64,000 nt of DNA from Peronospora farinosa (GCA_947646735.1 CANTFK010000631.1:1-64000), one strand, 5' to 3'. Positions 45,961 through 56,832 are shown, counted from the first letter of the stretch. Made by a program: numbers and translations. Notes: generated by a model from the sequence alone, not told the origin.

Positions 45961-46205
45961 TGTTGGAAAACGGTGTTTTAATTGCTACCAGGTCTCAAGA
46001 CATCAAGAAACTGCCGTTTCTCAGGATTACCTTTTGTTTCGTATATTTTGGTTTGCAGGCGACAGAAAAGACGGAAGGTGAGCACATCTTGTGCAGGAGC
46101 AAGGAGCGGCTGCAAATCAGGGTACTGGTAGGTAGGGCGCACATAATGTTGGTAATAAAACTCACTCTTCGAAAACACTTCTTTGGAAAACTTCACAGTT
46201 CAATA
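45961..46205 (+). repeat. Copia right LTR
   Basis: 245 bp, same ends as the left LTR; followed by the CATAC target-site copy. Confidence 0.85.
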
Positions 46206-46210
46206 CATAC

Positions 46211-47175
46211 ATTTCATAAAGCAGTACCATTTTCCTACAGCTGAGAAATTGTCGAAGGAGATAATTTGTCAAGTCAGCAAAAGCGAATTAAAGCGATGGG
46301 TCAGCACTGAAAAAGCAGAAAGGTCAGAGGTATCAATGGCAGTGGACAAAACTATCTTCCTGTGAAATGGGGTTAGTTAGACGACAGCCTCTATCGAAAA
46401 CTAGCAAATGAATTTCTCGTCCTACAAAAGTGAGACTGAAATTACGCTCGTCTGGCCTGGCTTGCTCATCTTGCTCATTGCTCCATTGCCTTCTCGCGGA
46501 CCTTGTCTTGATATGACTCATCACATGTGCTAACGTCGAGCTGTCCTCATAAATTCAATGCAGCACACAACGTCACAGTTTAGCAGCATGAAGAGCTCTC
46601 CCGCTTCGATGATGTGCAACTGAGATCAATCGTTTCAGGTACGTAACTGCAGCAGCCAAAACAACACGGGTTCAAGACAACTTTATACAAATCACCACAC
46701 ATTTGCAATTCTACCTTATACTGGTATACGTACATATCGTCTTCATGGCCCTTGTGCAAAGCCGAAGCAGCAATTGTCTGAAACGCTTCTTCCACACTCG
46801 TCGCTTCTTTCGCACTTGTTTCATAGTGCTGAATTGGCTAAATCACTCCCACCGTAATAAACATCAACACCAATCATGTAATTGCAGCACTGTCATATCC
46901 ACTCACCTGTTGGACGTTCTTTCCACGGCACCACTCGTGCGCCTTCTCCTTGGGAACCTGCACCACGATTATGATAAGTCATTCAACAGCCACAATTTCT
47001 AGACCCTCAGCCCAAGTCAATTATTTCTCCTCACTCTTCGTTCCGACTCCTTGTCCACCTTGTTACCCAGTACAATAAACGGAAAGGCATCCGAGTCTCT
47101 TGGTCCTGCCTGTGCCAAGAACTCGTCTCGCCACGTGTCCAGCTTCTCAAAAGACTACAATGAAACGATAGAAAT
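46211..47175. repeat. Duplicated segment, right part (copy 1)
   Basis: Matches 63036-64000 at a constant offset of 16825 bp. By eye the only difference found is one base near 46215. The match runs to the window end, so its right limit is unknown. Confidence 0.85.
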
Positions 47176-47260
47176 GTCAGCCTTCTGCAGCCTCACTACT
47201 ACATCTTCACTGTTATTAATTGCCTTGGGGTTGGTAATGTCATAGTCCAGCACACATGCA
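46580..47260 (-). pseudogene. Rab7-like GTPase, 5'-truncated copy
   Basis: C-terminal part of a Rab7-type small GTPase in at least five minus-strand exons. In order: ADACVLDYDITNPK (about 47259-47224), [18 protein letters not shown] with [11 protein letters not shown] (47154 to about 47030), [36 protein letters not shown], and a last exon ending in SSSCC, the double-Cys prenylation signal. The nucleotide-binding NKVD and SAK boxes are present. The first half, with the P-loop, switch regions and DTAGQE, is missing: upstream sequence is the end of the GCN2-like pseudogene. The intron after NPK starts GCAATT, a poor donor. A second copy begins at 63405 and may be complete beyond the window. Confidence 0.75.
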
Positions 47261-47264
47261 TCAG

Positions 47265-50010
47265 CTACACGGTAAGAGGCGAGAATGGTTTGAGTGCATC
47301 AATAGAGTTTGCCGATGGCCCGTAGTGTTTCATTCGCTTCGTGACAAATTTCCTGCGTCCTGGTTTCAGACTCGGAGCTTGAGTGGAAGATGGGCCAGCG
47401 TGCACATAGAATAAAACTTCGTTCGCAAGTAGCCGTTGCACCTCGCGACGAGCACTTGTTGGTAATGCGGAAAGGTCAAGAATGTCGCGCGTCTTTCGAG
47501 CGTCATTGAATCGCAAATCGTAGGAACCCAGACAGCGCGGCAGCGCTCTGATTACAGTTGAAACCACTTCTAATTCCTCCAGCTCCAAGAAACGAAAACA
47601 GCCTCCATCATCATAAATAATATCGAAGTCACTCGGTGAACTCCGTGGATGGCCACCACCAACGCTCTTCCGGATTACTCGGTCGAATTGGAAGCACTTC
47701 AGACGTAAAACATTGCCGTGCCACGAAGCGAGTGAGTCGCTCTGTCAAATCAAATGGAAGCGATACTAACACACTGTTACCGTCTAACATCATCGATGCG
47801 TTTGGCGAGGCGTTCAGAATGATGTTGTTCTGCTCGGACAACCTTAGTATAAGCAGCGGTGTTGAGATTTCATGGGCTCCATGGCGCTGAAACACTTTCT
47901 ATTCAACCATGACATATTTCGCTTAGACTCAAGCACAGTATCCGCTACAAAAGATAAAATGGTTCCCAGCCTGTAAAACATTCCTGGCGTATGTTTTGCG
48001 CGTTATTGGACCTCGTAGCTGCACGTTTTAACGGACTTCAGATGATCGTACGTGTAGTCGGTGTGATTAAGAGACTTCGGTGAGACCAGGACGTCAACAA
48101 GTTGACTAAAAATTTGCCATGTGGGTTTGCGAGAGTTTCCAGAGCCTAGGAACCTTCGATCTCTACCTTAGCAGGCAATAGTGGTCTCGCAGTAGCTCCT
48201 TCGTGTTCGGCCGTCATGATGGATCACATTCGCAGAGCCACAAAATTATCGTTTTTTCACCCATAGAACCTGGCAGCAGATGACTCGTTTGAATCGGATA
48301 ATATTAAGCCAGTCATAGTTTCTCCAGAAGGGGAGGAGTCACCGTTGCTATCGTCGTCTTCCGTGACCTTGGAAAGTTGAACGGCGAGACCAAAATCTCC
48401 TAGCTTTACACTTCCGGCGAGTCCAGAAACAAGTTAGGTGGCTTGATATCGTGGTGATAATGCCTTGACGATGTATATAGACAAGCGGCACCAGGATTGG
48501 TGAAACATCGTCCAAGTTTAGTTGGCGTCTTTCCATAGACCTCCCTTGTCTATCGCCTCTCTGAGAGCGTTTCCCTCGCAAAAAAATCTCCATCTGCATG
48601 TACAATTTCTCGAGCTTCCTCTTGTCCTCGAACACAGGATTTCTATGAGGCCGTTATTCGCCGAGATATACAACATCTCCATCGTCACTGAAGTCAACCT
48701 CGTCCATCGGAGCTTCTTCTAGCGCTTCCCACTCAAAGCCATCATCAGGAAAGCTTTCGGATGCGCTTTTATGCGAAGGTAGCATGTATGTTTGTCTTTT
48801 ACTACGCAGATCACGAGAGTCGTGGCGAGACGTCGATACAGGCTACAGTCCCGTGCTGCTGCCTATCGTGCCTTTGCCTTCAATCCGTGCCTGAAAGTAC
48901 CGCACGATATGTCGGTGCTACATTCGTACCGTGTCTTTACTTCACGCAAATCTTCTTCTTCATCGTTTTGTCGTCCGGGTCTAGCTTGACCTTCTTGACA
49001 AGCGTAAAGCTGTCGGTCTAGACGATTACGTACATGCACTACCTATCCTCCGCGTCTTAGCAGTTCTACTCGTTAAAATCACCATGATACTTGGACTGGT
49101 ACCGTTTTGAAGCCGCCACTGCGTCCAAGTTCAACTCATCCGAGTCCAAATTCAACACACTTGACACACTTTCATCCCGCGTGGAACCTGCATTTATCTG
49201 CTGTTGGTAACTACTTGATGTCTCCCACCCTCACTACCAATACAGTCTCCATCAATATTAGATCGGTGTATCCTCCGTCTCCTTCATGTCTTCGTCATCG
49301 TCTCTCTTTTATTCTCACAGCGTCAATAAGCGCCAAAATTGCCTCATTCTTGACTTGAGACTGTTCTTCTTGTTGCTGCAGCACTGCGTCCTCCACCATA
49401 GTATCCTGTCTCTCTCTATCCTGTTGCCGAGTCATCATTTGGTCGAATTTGTTGTTGGTCCTTATGATGTTCTTGAATGAAGTCAGTGGCAAAGACACGA
49501 GATCGTACACGATGCGTCCCCCATTGGCTCCAGCGCGAGTTTCTCCATCCCACCGTCAGTTTCTGCGTCTCCGCATCATACAAGCCGTGCTTAGCTTCCA
49601 CCGTAATATTGGGCGGCTATTGATTGGATACGCCCGTGTCAAGTCGAAATGCAGCAGCACTTCGGCCGTCGTAGCTAGCAATCGGATAGTGAAGATGTAG
49701 GCGTATAGCGGTGTAGAGCTCTGCATCGCTAGGTCTTGATCGCAAATGACTTGTAACACTTCCAGCTCTTGGGTCTGTAGCTCGGATAAAGTAGCGGCGT
49801 CATAAGAGCTGAAGTGTCGTGGGTTACACGTTTATAGAAAGAGAATAGAGCAAAAATGTTGAAATGGTTAAGGAGAGGAGATGTAAACGTAGCAACATAC
49901 CTCTTTTCTTCCCCTTCTTCCGACTCATACTTCAGTGAACGAGGTGGTACACCGATATTATTGGATTGTGAGAAAAACTTGCCATGATTGAGGACGCTAT
50001 GTAAACTCGT
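47265..50010 (-). pseudogene. Decayed GCN2-like eIF2-alpha kinase
   Basis: Read on the minus strand in the GCN2 domain order. Near 49930-49600 an RWD-like domain (TQELEVLQVICDQDLA; LYAYIFTIRLLA; EVLLHFDLTRAYP), partly after an intron; near 49500-49300 a Gln/Glu-rich coiled stretch (DQMMTRQQDRERQDTMVED); near 49020-48350 pieces of a kinase domain (VKKVKLDPDDKTMKKK; LEKLYMQMEI; an IKPPNLFLDS-like catalytic loop; VKLGDFGLAV); and at 47890-47265 a HisRS-like domain (HGAHEISTPLL; VSLPFDLTERLTRFVARQ; SYDLRFNDARKTRDILDL). The kinase pieces lie in different frames, and the lobe after the DFG region is absent, so it cannot encode a working kinase. GCN2 senses uncharged tRNA and phosphorylates eIF2-alpha. 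Confidence 0.7.
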
Positions 50011-50393
50011 GCATATGATGAAGTGATTAGAAAGGCCATGAAGAACAAGACACACAGACTTGCAATCTGTCACAAGTGGCTCGAGAGGATGCATCTCTAA
50101 AGACTTTAATACAAATGCTTGAAAAATAAGAAGACGAATGGCATCTGCAGCATTGTGATGGACACCCTATCCAATGCAGTAGAAACTTCTCGATCACGTA
50201 GAAACTAGCGTGCTTTAACCGTTGGTGTATTATCGACGAAGCTGCAGGAAACAACCACTTTTACTTGATGTCACTCTTTTTTTGCAAGTAAACAGTCAGG
50301 AGATCACTTGAGAATTTGCTGCCTGCTAACGGTCAGATTATTCTGTGTAAATTTAGTGCTTTAAGCCACATTCTGGCAAGTTACAATGCAATG
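50011..50393. other. Intergenic flank of Gypsy-2
   Basis: No recognisable gene. Ends with the CAATG target site at 50389-50393. Confidence 0.4.
50389..50393. repeat. Gypsy-2 target-site duplication, left (CAATG)
   Basis: Perfect match to CAATG at 58513-58517. Confidence 0.9.
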
Positions 50394-51033
50394 TGTAGCG
50401 GAGCTACACAGCTCTTTAGCCAGAGGAAGACTTTCGGCTGGAAGCCTCTTAGTTCTAGAGAACTAAATAGAGTGAAGGCTAAAAGCCACTTAGTTCTAAG
50501 GAACTAATTAAACGACTTAAAGTCACCCTGTTCTAAGGAACTAGGAAAGAGCCTTTTAATCAATCAAGCAATATGCTTAAGGTTCAGAGAACCAACGCAC
50601 AGAGTGCAAGAACAAGCTAGAAGCTTAGGGGTTCAGAGAACCAACGCACGAAGTGCACAAGAGAACAAGTCAGAACGACTTGCGATCTTAAACTCAAAAG
50701 GAGAACTGATTTTATTTATGCTTTAAGATTTTATGAATAGTCCTACTTTAAGTACACTACACTAGATTAATTACTATTATAGTAATTATTATATGCAGAC
50801 TTTGCTATTGGACGACGTATCGTCTAAACATCTGTGTATGATGTACTTAATACAGCGTTATCGATTATCGAATCCGAATCGATAAGATACGGTATTACCG
50901 AATACCGTATTATAACGCTCATACTTAATACCTCTCTAACGAGAAGTATAATAATGCATTATATGCAATACAAAGGAGAGTTTAAGCGTAAACTCTCGGA
51001 AAGACGTTACAACCGTCGTGTAACCCCGTTACA
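50394..51033 (-). repeat. Gypsy-2 3' LTR
   Basis: 640 bp, TGTAACGGGG at 51033 to GCTACA at 50394 on the minus strand. Built of a series of short palindromes, including five GTTCN(2-4)GAAC-type units between 50440 and 50650. Confidence 0.92.
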
Positions 51034-51144
51034 CCCTCCCCCACCAGACTGACGTTCCCATAGAATGTCACTCGACATCTTTCCTCATAGAGGTAGTGCT
51101 TTAGCGAACTTTTAAAACCTCACGGTTTGTTCACGGCACACAAC

Positions 51145-52428
51145 ATGACGCCTCCCGGCAGTGAGTCACAGACTCTTAGGGACCTTATTGAGGACGACCT
51201 TGACGAAGCGGTTGATTACGAAAGTGACACCGTCTTTGTGGGACCCGATGGGTCCCCTTTAGCCACCCTCACGGGTGAAGATGACACTCGTCATGCACCG
51301 AATCCGTTCCCTGAACGTGGTGCAGCAGATGCGCTAACAGCGTTACGTGACCCGCCTGACGTATCATCAACGGTAACGGTTACCAATCCACTCGACGAGC
51401 AGCAACAGCGGTCCATCGATCAAGAGGAAGGCGCCAAGCGCCGAACGAAGAACATGACGCGGCTGCAGGACCACCGACAGTACAGGTTCAAGCCACCTAC
51501 GGTGGAAGAACGTCTAAAGGAAGCATCTGGGCATTCCCTTTCTGGTTGGACCATTGGGCCTGAGGCCATTTCACCTGAGGATGTTGCCACACGCACGGCA
51601 CTTCGACAACGATATCTGGAGCCCCATATCACTACTCAAAGCCAATACTTGGCACGCCTTAATAGGCAAGTGCGCGGTGCACCAGTTCCTCCGATGAAGG
51701 GTGTTCCCATCCTTCTGTTCGCGGGGGAAACCGAGGAAGAAGAAGACACGGCTTTCAGCCGCTGGGCGCATTATGCGCGACGTTTAAGCAGCATGTGGGC
51801 CCTACGGGCAAGTGCCGATGTGGCAGATGTTCGACTTGAGCGGAAGATGCGTTATGATTACGCTAAATTGAAGGCCCGGGGGAAATTGAAATCCCAACGA
51901 ACGCATTATGCGCCTGCTGCCCAGCAGCCCAATGTTTCGGCTACCCCTGCAGCCGCGAGTTCACGACAGCCCGAGGCCGCTAACCCGCCTACCCTCACCC
52001 TTACTGGTGAGAAGCGTCAGCGCCAACAGACAGACCCTGCGCACGACGCTCAAAAACGTCCACGGCGTACGGGCAATCCTGCCGAAGGGGAGTCTCAAAT
52101 TCCCATGAATTCCATGATTCGGGATAACCCCGCCATTTCACCAGATACTGGTTTTGACCATGGCGGCGACGCTTCTGCAGTAGACGCTCCACATGGAACT
52201 GCAGGTTCCCCTGCGCATCGAGCAAAGGAGGAGGAGGTCGGTGTATCGGAACAAGCTCATGCCGAGCTTGTTCAGGAGGTGCGGACCCTTCGTGAGGAGA
52301 GGCAGACGATGAACTCCCGGCTTGAGTCCCTGGAAGAGAGTCGGACCCGAATGCAGGGTCAACTTGACTTGTTGGTGCAGATGCTCCGTCCCGCGACAAT
52401 GCCAATGGGCCCGGCGCGAGCGCCTTAG
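51145..52428 (+). CDS. Antisense ORF of Gypsy-2 (acidic N-terminus, NLS-like middle, coiled-coil C-terminus)
   Basis: Intact 427-residue frame on the strand opposite gag-pol, starting 111 bp inside the 3' LTR and ending over the chromodomain-coding end of pol (overlap 52001-52428). ATG 51145 is chosen over an upstream non-ATG start. N-terminal 100 residues are acidic ([16 protein letters not shown]). A central part ([19 protein letters not shown]) looks folded and helical. A basic cluster (EKRQRQQ, QKRPRR) could direct it to the nucleus. The last 60 residues ([20 protein letters not shown]) have heptads of a coiled coil. No known domain was recognised. Gypsy-1 has a decayed counterpart in the same place. 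Antisense ORFs at this position are known in some plant Gypsy elements; here the function is unknown. Confidence 0.6.
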   Translation: MTPPGSESQTLRDLIEDDLDEAVDYESDTVFVGPDGSPLATLTGEDDTRHAPNPFPERGAADALTALRDPPDVSSTVTVTNPLDEQQQRSIDQEEGAKRRTKNMTRLQDHRQYRFKPPTVEERLKEASGHSLSGWTIGPEAISPEDVATRTALRQRYLEPHITTQSQYLARLNRQVRGAPVPPMKGVPILLFAGETEEEEDTAFSRWAHYARRLSSMWALRASADVADVRLERKMRYDYAKLKARGKLKSQRTHYAPAAQQPNVSATPAAASSRQPEAANPPTLTLTGEKRQRQQTDPAHDAQKRPRRTGNPAEGESQIPMNSMIRDNPAISPDTGFDHGGDASAVDAPHGTAGSPAHRAKEEEVGVSEQAHAELVQEVRTLREERQTMNSRLESLEESRTRMQGQLDLLVQMLRPATMPMGPARAP

Positions 52429-55375
52429 CGTCTATTTGGGACGGATCCCGATAAGGTTTCAACATGGCGACATAGAACACAGGATGTGTACGCAATTTGC
52501 GCGGCAAGTTAAGCGTATACGCTGTGCCTTTCTTGGCAATGACCTTAAAGGGTCCGATAAAGCGCGGACGCAACTTCGTCTTAAAGACAGCGGATACTAC
52601 ATTGGTAGGTAGGTTTTTAGCATTAAGTAATACTTGGTCTCCGACCTCATAATCATTAATACAACCTCTGCCTTTCGCATCTGCATATTCCTTTTGTTTA
52701 TCTTGACTATCAGCCATTGCATCTTGCACATGTCGTAAGACATTTAGTCGCGTTGCGAGAAACGCATTTACCTGTTTCCTAACAGTATTAGGGCTGACAT
52801 CAGCAAGCCGATCGGCAACCTCTCCCCCACTAAACCCTGAACCACTCGGTGGTAGCGTTAACGGAACGCGTGGGTGTGTGAGACCATTGACATAGAACGG
52901 AGTGTAGCCGGTGGAGGCGTGCACGGAATTATTGAGTGCAAACTCAACTACAGGGAGCATAGAGCTCCAACGCTTAGGCGTTTCAGCACAAACGCTGCGT
53001 AGGATATCTTCAAAAACGCGATTTACGCGTTCGGTTTGACCATCGGTCTGCGGATGATCCGCCGTGGACATGTCCAAACGGGTGCCCAGCACCTGGAAGA
53101 CGGACTTCCAAAATTTACTCGTAAAACGAGGATCACGATCAGAAACAATTGCCACTGGCAAGCCATGTTGGCGAAACACCCGATCGATAAACAGCTCCGC
53201 TGTACCCACACCATCGATAGAGTCTGGCACAGCCGCTAAGTGAGCCATCTTGCTCAAACGGTCAACAAAGACCACAATACCTGTATTGCCATGCGAATCT
53301 TTCGGTAGGCCAAATACAAAGTCCATACTAATGGACTCCCAGCACCCAGTGGGAATAGGCAAACTAGCCAGCGGCGCTGCCGAATGGGGCGAGGGTTTCA
53401 CCCGCTGACACATTTCACACGTACGCACATATGTGCTCACCCATTTGTATAATTTGGGCCACCAATAACTTTGGCATACTGCCCCATAGGTCTTTTCACG
53501 ACCCAAATGACCACCGATGGCGGTGTCATGTACCTCATAGAGGATACGATGCTTCAGGTCCTCGTCATGAGGAACTACAATACGCGGAGGATCCGCTACA
53601 TCTGTACGATAGTACAACAGCCCCTCATCGATAGAATATCGATGGAGGCTTGCACGCAATCGTGCCGACAATTTAATGTTCGAGTCTTTAAACTCCTCAT
53701 TGCCAAGAGCATGTAGCAACGCTATACAGTGATCATCTTTAGCATACGCCGTACGAATGAGATCGGTGATAGAAGACGACAACATCGTCACATGAGCAAG
53801 CTCATAATCAGGTCTGCGTGGCAACGCATCAGCCAAAGCATTTTGCTTGCCCGGCTTATATTTCACCTCGAAGTTATATTCGGCAAAGAATGACAGCCAT
53901 CTGGCCATTCTCTGCGAGAGATGCGGCGACTGAGTCGCAGTGCGTAACGACGCATGATCGGTATAGATCACAAAAGGCTTTGAGCCCAGCAGATGAACTC
54001 TGAATTTGACCAGGGCATACTTCATCGCAAGTAGCTCTTTGTCGTGAACTGGATAGTTCTTTTCTGCAGCTTTCAGCTGGCGAGATTCAAAAGCGATTAC
54101 ACGCTCACGGCCTTCATCATCTGATTGTAACAGAGCACTGCCAATGGCAAAATCCGATGCGTCACAGACGACGCTAAACGGTCGGTCAGGGTCTGGCAAA
54201 GCCAAAATAGGAGCATGTAGAAGGCTTGCCTTCACTGCTTGAAAAGAATTTTCGTGTTCGGCATGCCAACACCATTCCACATCCTTTTTAAGGAGATTGG
54301 ATAACGGCCGAGCCATATCAGCGTAATTTTCGCTATACTTGTGTAAGTAATTGGCAAGGCCAAGCCATTTACGCAAGTCCTTCTGAGACTGTGGAACAGG
54401 CCAATCGACTATGGCTTTGACTTTGGCGGGATCCGCTCGTAGTCCTCGCTTCCCAATGAAGCACCCTAGAAAGGGAATTTCTTCGGCCCCGAAGATGCAC
54501 TTAGAGGCATTAGCATATAATTTATTAGTGCGCATGCACTCGAGCACTGCTCGTAAATGAACAATATGGTTCTCAATATCTGACCGCCCATGTTCAGCTC
54601 GGCTATGGACAAAAATGTCATCAAAATACGTCTGTGCATAACTTCGATGGGGTCGAAACAATTGCGTCACCAAACGGTTAAACGTAGCCGGAGCATTAGA
54701 TAGCCCCTGGGGCATCACTAACCACTCCCAGAGCATAACGCTCGGAGTACTAACAGCAGTAAGCGGAATATCACTAGCTCGCATGAGCAATTGGTAATAA
54801 CCATCGACTAAGTCGAGCGCACTGTACATGGTACAACCGACCATATTGTTTTGAAGAACATCCTTTCTAGGTATCGGTGTCTGTGCAGGTATAGTGGCCG
54901 CATTGAGCTTATTATAAGCATGAACAATACGCCATTTACCATTTGGTTTCTTAACACAGAAAGTGGGTGTCGAGTGCGGAGATTTACTTTCACGCACCAT
55001 GCCCGCCGCGTGCTTTGCACGAAAGAACTCGTCAATGACGTCACACTGTTCTTTGGGTAAAGGCCACTGCCGTGTTACACAGTATTTGGTTCCGGGAACC
55101 AAGTCAATTTCATGACGTACGCCCCTATCAGGTGGTAGAACCGACGGTGGATCGTGACACACCACGTCCTGGAATTCTTTTACCAAAGGATAGTAGGGAT
55201 CTGAAGGGTCCTTTAGAATAGATGCCCCACTACGTGCACTTAGTGCCGCTTTGGTATCTTCAAGGACTGTCTCATCGACAAGCGAGGATGAGTTCAGCTC
55301 GAGGTTAGGTCGAATGACCACCATATCGGACAGAGCACCTGCCTTCAAGGCCTGATGAAATTCATCCACAGACAT
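52001..55375 (-). CDS. Gypsy-2 pol: reverse transcriptase, RNase H, integrase, chromodomain
   Basis: 1124-residue frame beginning one codon after the TAA that ends the protease ORF, in the same frame. Reverse transcriptase about 90-280 with [10 protein letters not shown] (YFDD at about 250); RNase H from about 390 ([16 protein letters not shown]); integrase zinc finger near 615-660 (H-x-H as [13 protein letters not shown]), catalytic Asp in SMDFVFGLP, Asp in [11 protein letters not shown] and Glu in [11 protein letters not shown]-terminal chromodomain about 1050-1100 ([16 protein letters not shown]). All catalytic residues looked for are present. Chromodomains steer integration to marked chromatin. 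ADALPRRPD replaces the usual ADALSRRPD before the integrase. Whether it is made depends on readthrough of the upstream TAA. Confidence 0.9.
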   Translation of the reverse strand: MSVDEFHQALKAGALSDMVVIRPNLELNSSSLVDETVLEDTKAALSARSGASILKDPSDPYYPLVKEFQDVVCHDPPSVLPPDRGVRHEIDLVPGTKYCVTRQWPLPKEQCDVIDEFFRAKHAAGMVRESKSPHSTPTFCVKKPNGKWRIVHAYNKLNAATIPAQTPIPRKDVLQNNMVGCTMYSALDLVDGYYQLLMRASDIPLTAVSTPSVMLWEWLVMPQGLSNAPATFNRLVTQLFRPHRSYAQTYFDDIFVHSRAEHGRSDIENHIVHLRAVLECMRTNKLYANASKCIFGAEEIPFLGCFIGKRGLRADPAKVKAIVDWPVPQSQKDLRKWLGLANYLHKYSENYADMARPLSNLLKKDVEWCWHAEHENSFQAVKASLLHAPILALPDPDRPFSVVCDASDFAIGSALLQSDDEGRERVIAFESRQLKAAEKNYPVHDKELLAMKYALVKFRVHLLGSKPFVIYTDHASLRTATQSPHLSQRMARWLSFFAEYNFEVKYKPGKQNALADALPRRPDYELAHVTMLSSSITDLIRTAYAKDDHCIALLHALGNEEFKDSNIKLSARLRASLHRYSIDEGLLYYRTDVADPPRIVVPHDEDLKHRILYEVHDTAIGGHLGREKTYGAVCQSYWWPKLYKWVSTYVRTCEMCQRVKPSPHSAAPLASLPIPTGCWESISMDFVFGLPKDSHGNTGIVVFVDRLSKMAHLAAVPDSIDGVGTAELFIDRVFRQHGLPVAIVSDRDPRFTSKFWKSVFQVLGTRLDMSTADHPQTDGQTERVNRVFEDILRSVCAETPKRWSSMLPVVEFALNNSVHASTGYTPFYVNGLTHPRVPLTLPPSGSGFSGGEVADRLADVSPNTVRKQVNAFLATRLNVLRHVQDAMADSQDKQKEYADAKGRGCINDYEVGDQVLLNAKNLPTNVVSAVFKTKLRPRFIGPFKVIAKKGTAYTLNLPRKLRTHPVFYVAMLKPYRDPSQIDAKALAPGPLALSRDGASAPTSQVDPAFGSDSLPGTQAGSSSSASPHEGSAPPEQARHELVPIHRPPPPLLDAQGNLQFHVERLLQKRRRHGQNQYLVKWRGYPESWNSWEFETPLRQDCPYAVDVFERRAQGLSVGADASHQ

Positions 55376-56722
55376 TTAGCCTAGCTCTAAAAGAGCATTT
55401 AATGATGGGAGGGCCTCAAGGTCAACCTCACCATCTACATCACCTGTCACTCCGTTGACCAGGGTGTACAACTGGTCATTGACATTACTATGCGATAAAA
55501 CAGACGCTTTGCGTCTCGCAGCCGCCATCTGGCGACGCTGCCGTCTCCTTGACGAGACCGTACTCTTCAAAGTACTTGGGATGTTATCGTCCCCAAGGTC
55601 AACAGACCCCTTGTCGTTTACCTGCCCTATGTAAGGGCCGATGTCATTACCGACACCCAATGGGTCACTAGTACCAGTGACTTCACTAACAAGGTCATTG
55701 ACCTTCACTCGCTCTATACGAGAGCCGATGTCATTACCGACACCCAGTGGGTCACTAGTACCAGTGACTTCACTAACAAGGTCATTGACCTTCACTCGCT
55801 CTATACGAGAGCCGATGTCATTACCGACATCCAGTGGGTCACTAGTACCAGTGACTTCACTAACAAGGTCATTGACCTTCACTCGCTCTATACGAGAGCC
55901 GATGTCATTACCGACATCCAGTGAATCGCATTTCCAGCCAATATCACTAACAAGGTCATCGACCTTAACTTGCTCTATACGAGAGCCGATGTCATTATCG
56001 ACATCCAGTGAATCGCATTTACAGCCAATATCACTAACAAGGTCATCGACCTTAACTTGCTCTATACGAGAGCCGATGTCATTACCGACATCCAGTAAAT
56101 CGCATTTACAGCCAATATTACTATGAGTATCACTTAACGGAGTACGTGCCGTTCCACTAAGTGTCATTGAGCTCTGCTCGACACTATTATTGTTGACATC
56201 GGAGTTTATCAACTCAGACACTCCAATGTCCAGCACATTAACTGAATCAGTTAATGGCTCGCGCCAATAGCACTTTTGTTTTCTAGCGAAGGTGGGTTCA
56301 TGACTCTCCAAAGCTTCGCTAGGAACATCGCGCGTTGCGCCTAAAGTTTTGGATCTCCAATCGATCCACGGCTCATGGCGTTCCAGCCAGGCCATACCGA
56401 GAATGAGATCATATCTCGAGTCCAAATCTAGGACAAGACAGCGTTCAACGCTATTGAAATCTAAAAATTTCACACCTAAGTTCAACGGAACTTTAGGAAC
56501 GGTGACACGTACACCAGTCGCGAGACGTACGGTTATACTGTCACCCTCTTGCGCTTCCAGCGCCTCAGCATACAGCTGACTCCCCTCAAGGGAGCGACGT
56601 CGGACATTATTCCCTGACGCCCCTGAGTCAATTAAAATTGACCAGGGTTTCTCAAAACCCTTAACGGTTGCCGACACAACCAACAAGCCTGGCTTGTAAT
56701 TTTGTTTTATGGGAGCATCCAC
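55376..56722 (-). CDS. Gypsy-2 protease and repeat-containing linker
   Basis: Frame in -1 relative to gag, open upstream of its first start-like codon back to about 56850, so it is expected to be reached by frameshifting from gag rather than by its own start. Retroviral-type aspartic protease with LIDSGASGN at about residues 28-38 and RYDLILGMAWL further on. After the protease, about 170 residues consist of 30-residue tandem repeats (VGNDIGSRIE..VKV(D/N)DLVS). The frame ends with TAA directly followed by ATG of the pol frame, in phase. In Gypsy-1 the matching position appears to be a sense codon (GAG), so the TAA is probably a nonsense mutation. Confidence 0.82.
   Translation of the reverse strand: MDAPIKQNYKPGLLVVSATVKGFEKPWSILIDSGASGNNVRRRSLEGSQLYAEALEAQEGDSITVRLATGVRVTVPKVPLNLGVKFLDFNSVERCLVLDLDSRYDLILGMAWLERHEPWIDWRSKTLGATRDVPSEALESHEPTFARKQKCYWREPLTDSVNVLDIGVSELINSDVNNNSVEQSSMTLSGTARTPLSDTHSNIGCKCDLLDVGNDIGSRIEQVKVDDLVSDIGCKCDSLDVDNDIGSRIEQVKVDDLVSDIGWKCDSLDVGNDIGSRIERVKVNDLVSEVTGTSDPLDVGNDIGSRIERVKVNDLVSEVTGTSDPLGVGNDIGSRIERVKVNDLVSEVTGTSDPLGVGNDIGPYIGQVNDKGSVDLGDDNIPSTLKSTVSSRRRQRRQMAAARRKASVLSHSNVNDQLYTLVNGVTGDVDGEVDLEALPSLNALLELG
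55620..56115 (-). repeat. 90-bp coding tandem repeat in Gypsy-2
   Basis: About five and a half copies of a 90-bp unit; the block CTCTATACGAGAGCCGATGT recurs every 90 bp. Two subtypes exist: three neighbouring copies with TGTSDPL and three with GCKCDSL or close variants, indicating local unequal exchange. All copies stay in frame in the protease/linker ORF. Confidence 0.85.
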
Positions 56723-56788
56723 AGAACCACCTGGGGCTAAGCCCTGTATACCTTTACCTCCTAAAGATCCAACAGAACTTAGTTCTTT

Positions 56789-56832
56789 CCCAGTAGGGCG
56801 CCCCGCGCCTACTGGGAGTCGACATTTTCCCC
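56789..56832 (-). promoter_or_regulatory. Gypsy-2 gag stop hairpin and -1 shift region
   Basis: Gag ends GGG GAA AAT GTC GAC TCC CAG TAG. The stop lies in a strong hairpin with nine-base arms CCCAGTAGG / CCTACTGGG (56816-56808 and 56797-56789), extended by GC pairs. The protease frame is -1 to gag and overlaps it by about 40 nt. The slip sequence (GGGGAAAAT) is not in a canonical phase, unlike Gypsy-1. Confidence 0.5.

Larger units (their letters stand above)
40933..46205 (+). mobile_element. Decayed Ty1/Copia retrotransposon
   Basis: LTRs 40933-41183 and 45961-46205 start TGTTGGAAA and end TTCAATA. They are nearly identical apart from a small indel near the end and a few changes. The primer site directly after the left LTR (41184) is GGTTATGAGCCC, complementary to the anticodon arm of initiator tRNA-Met (half-tRNA priming). 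Gag-pol on the plus strand is broken. Domain order gag, protease, integrase, reverse transcriptase, RNase H identifies Copia. It is inserted in the duplicated Rab7 segment, and the empty site is present at 63031. Confidence 0.9.

Noticed and set aside
55620..56115. CRISPR-like array
   Set aside because: Units are 90 bp with no unique spacers, inside a retrotransposon ORF of a eukaryote.
55641..56126. 161-residue plus-strand repeat protein (SLPTPSGSLVPVTSLTRSL type)
   Set aside because: It is the antisense shadow of the 90-bp coding tandem repeat in the Gypsy-2 protease ORF; a 3n repeat keeps all frames open easily.
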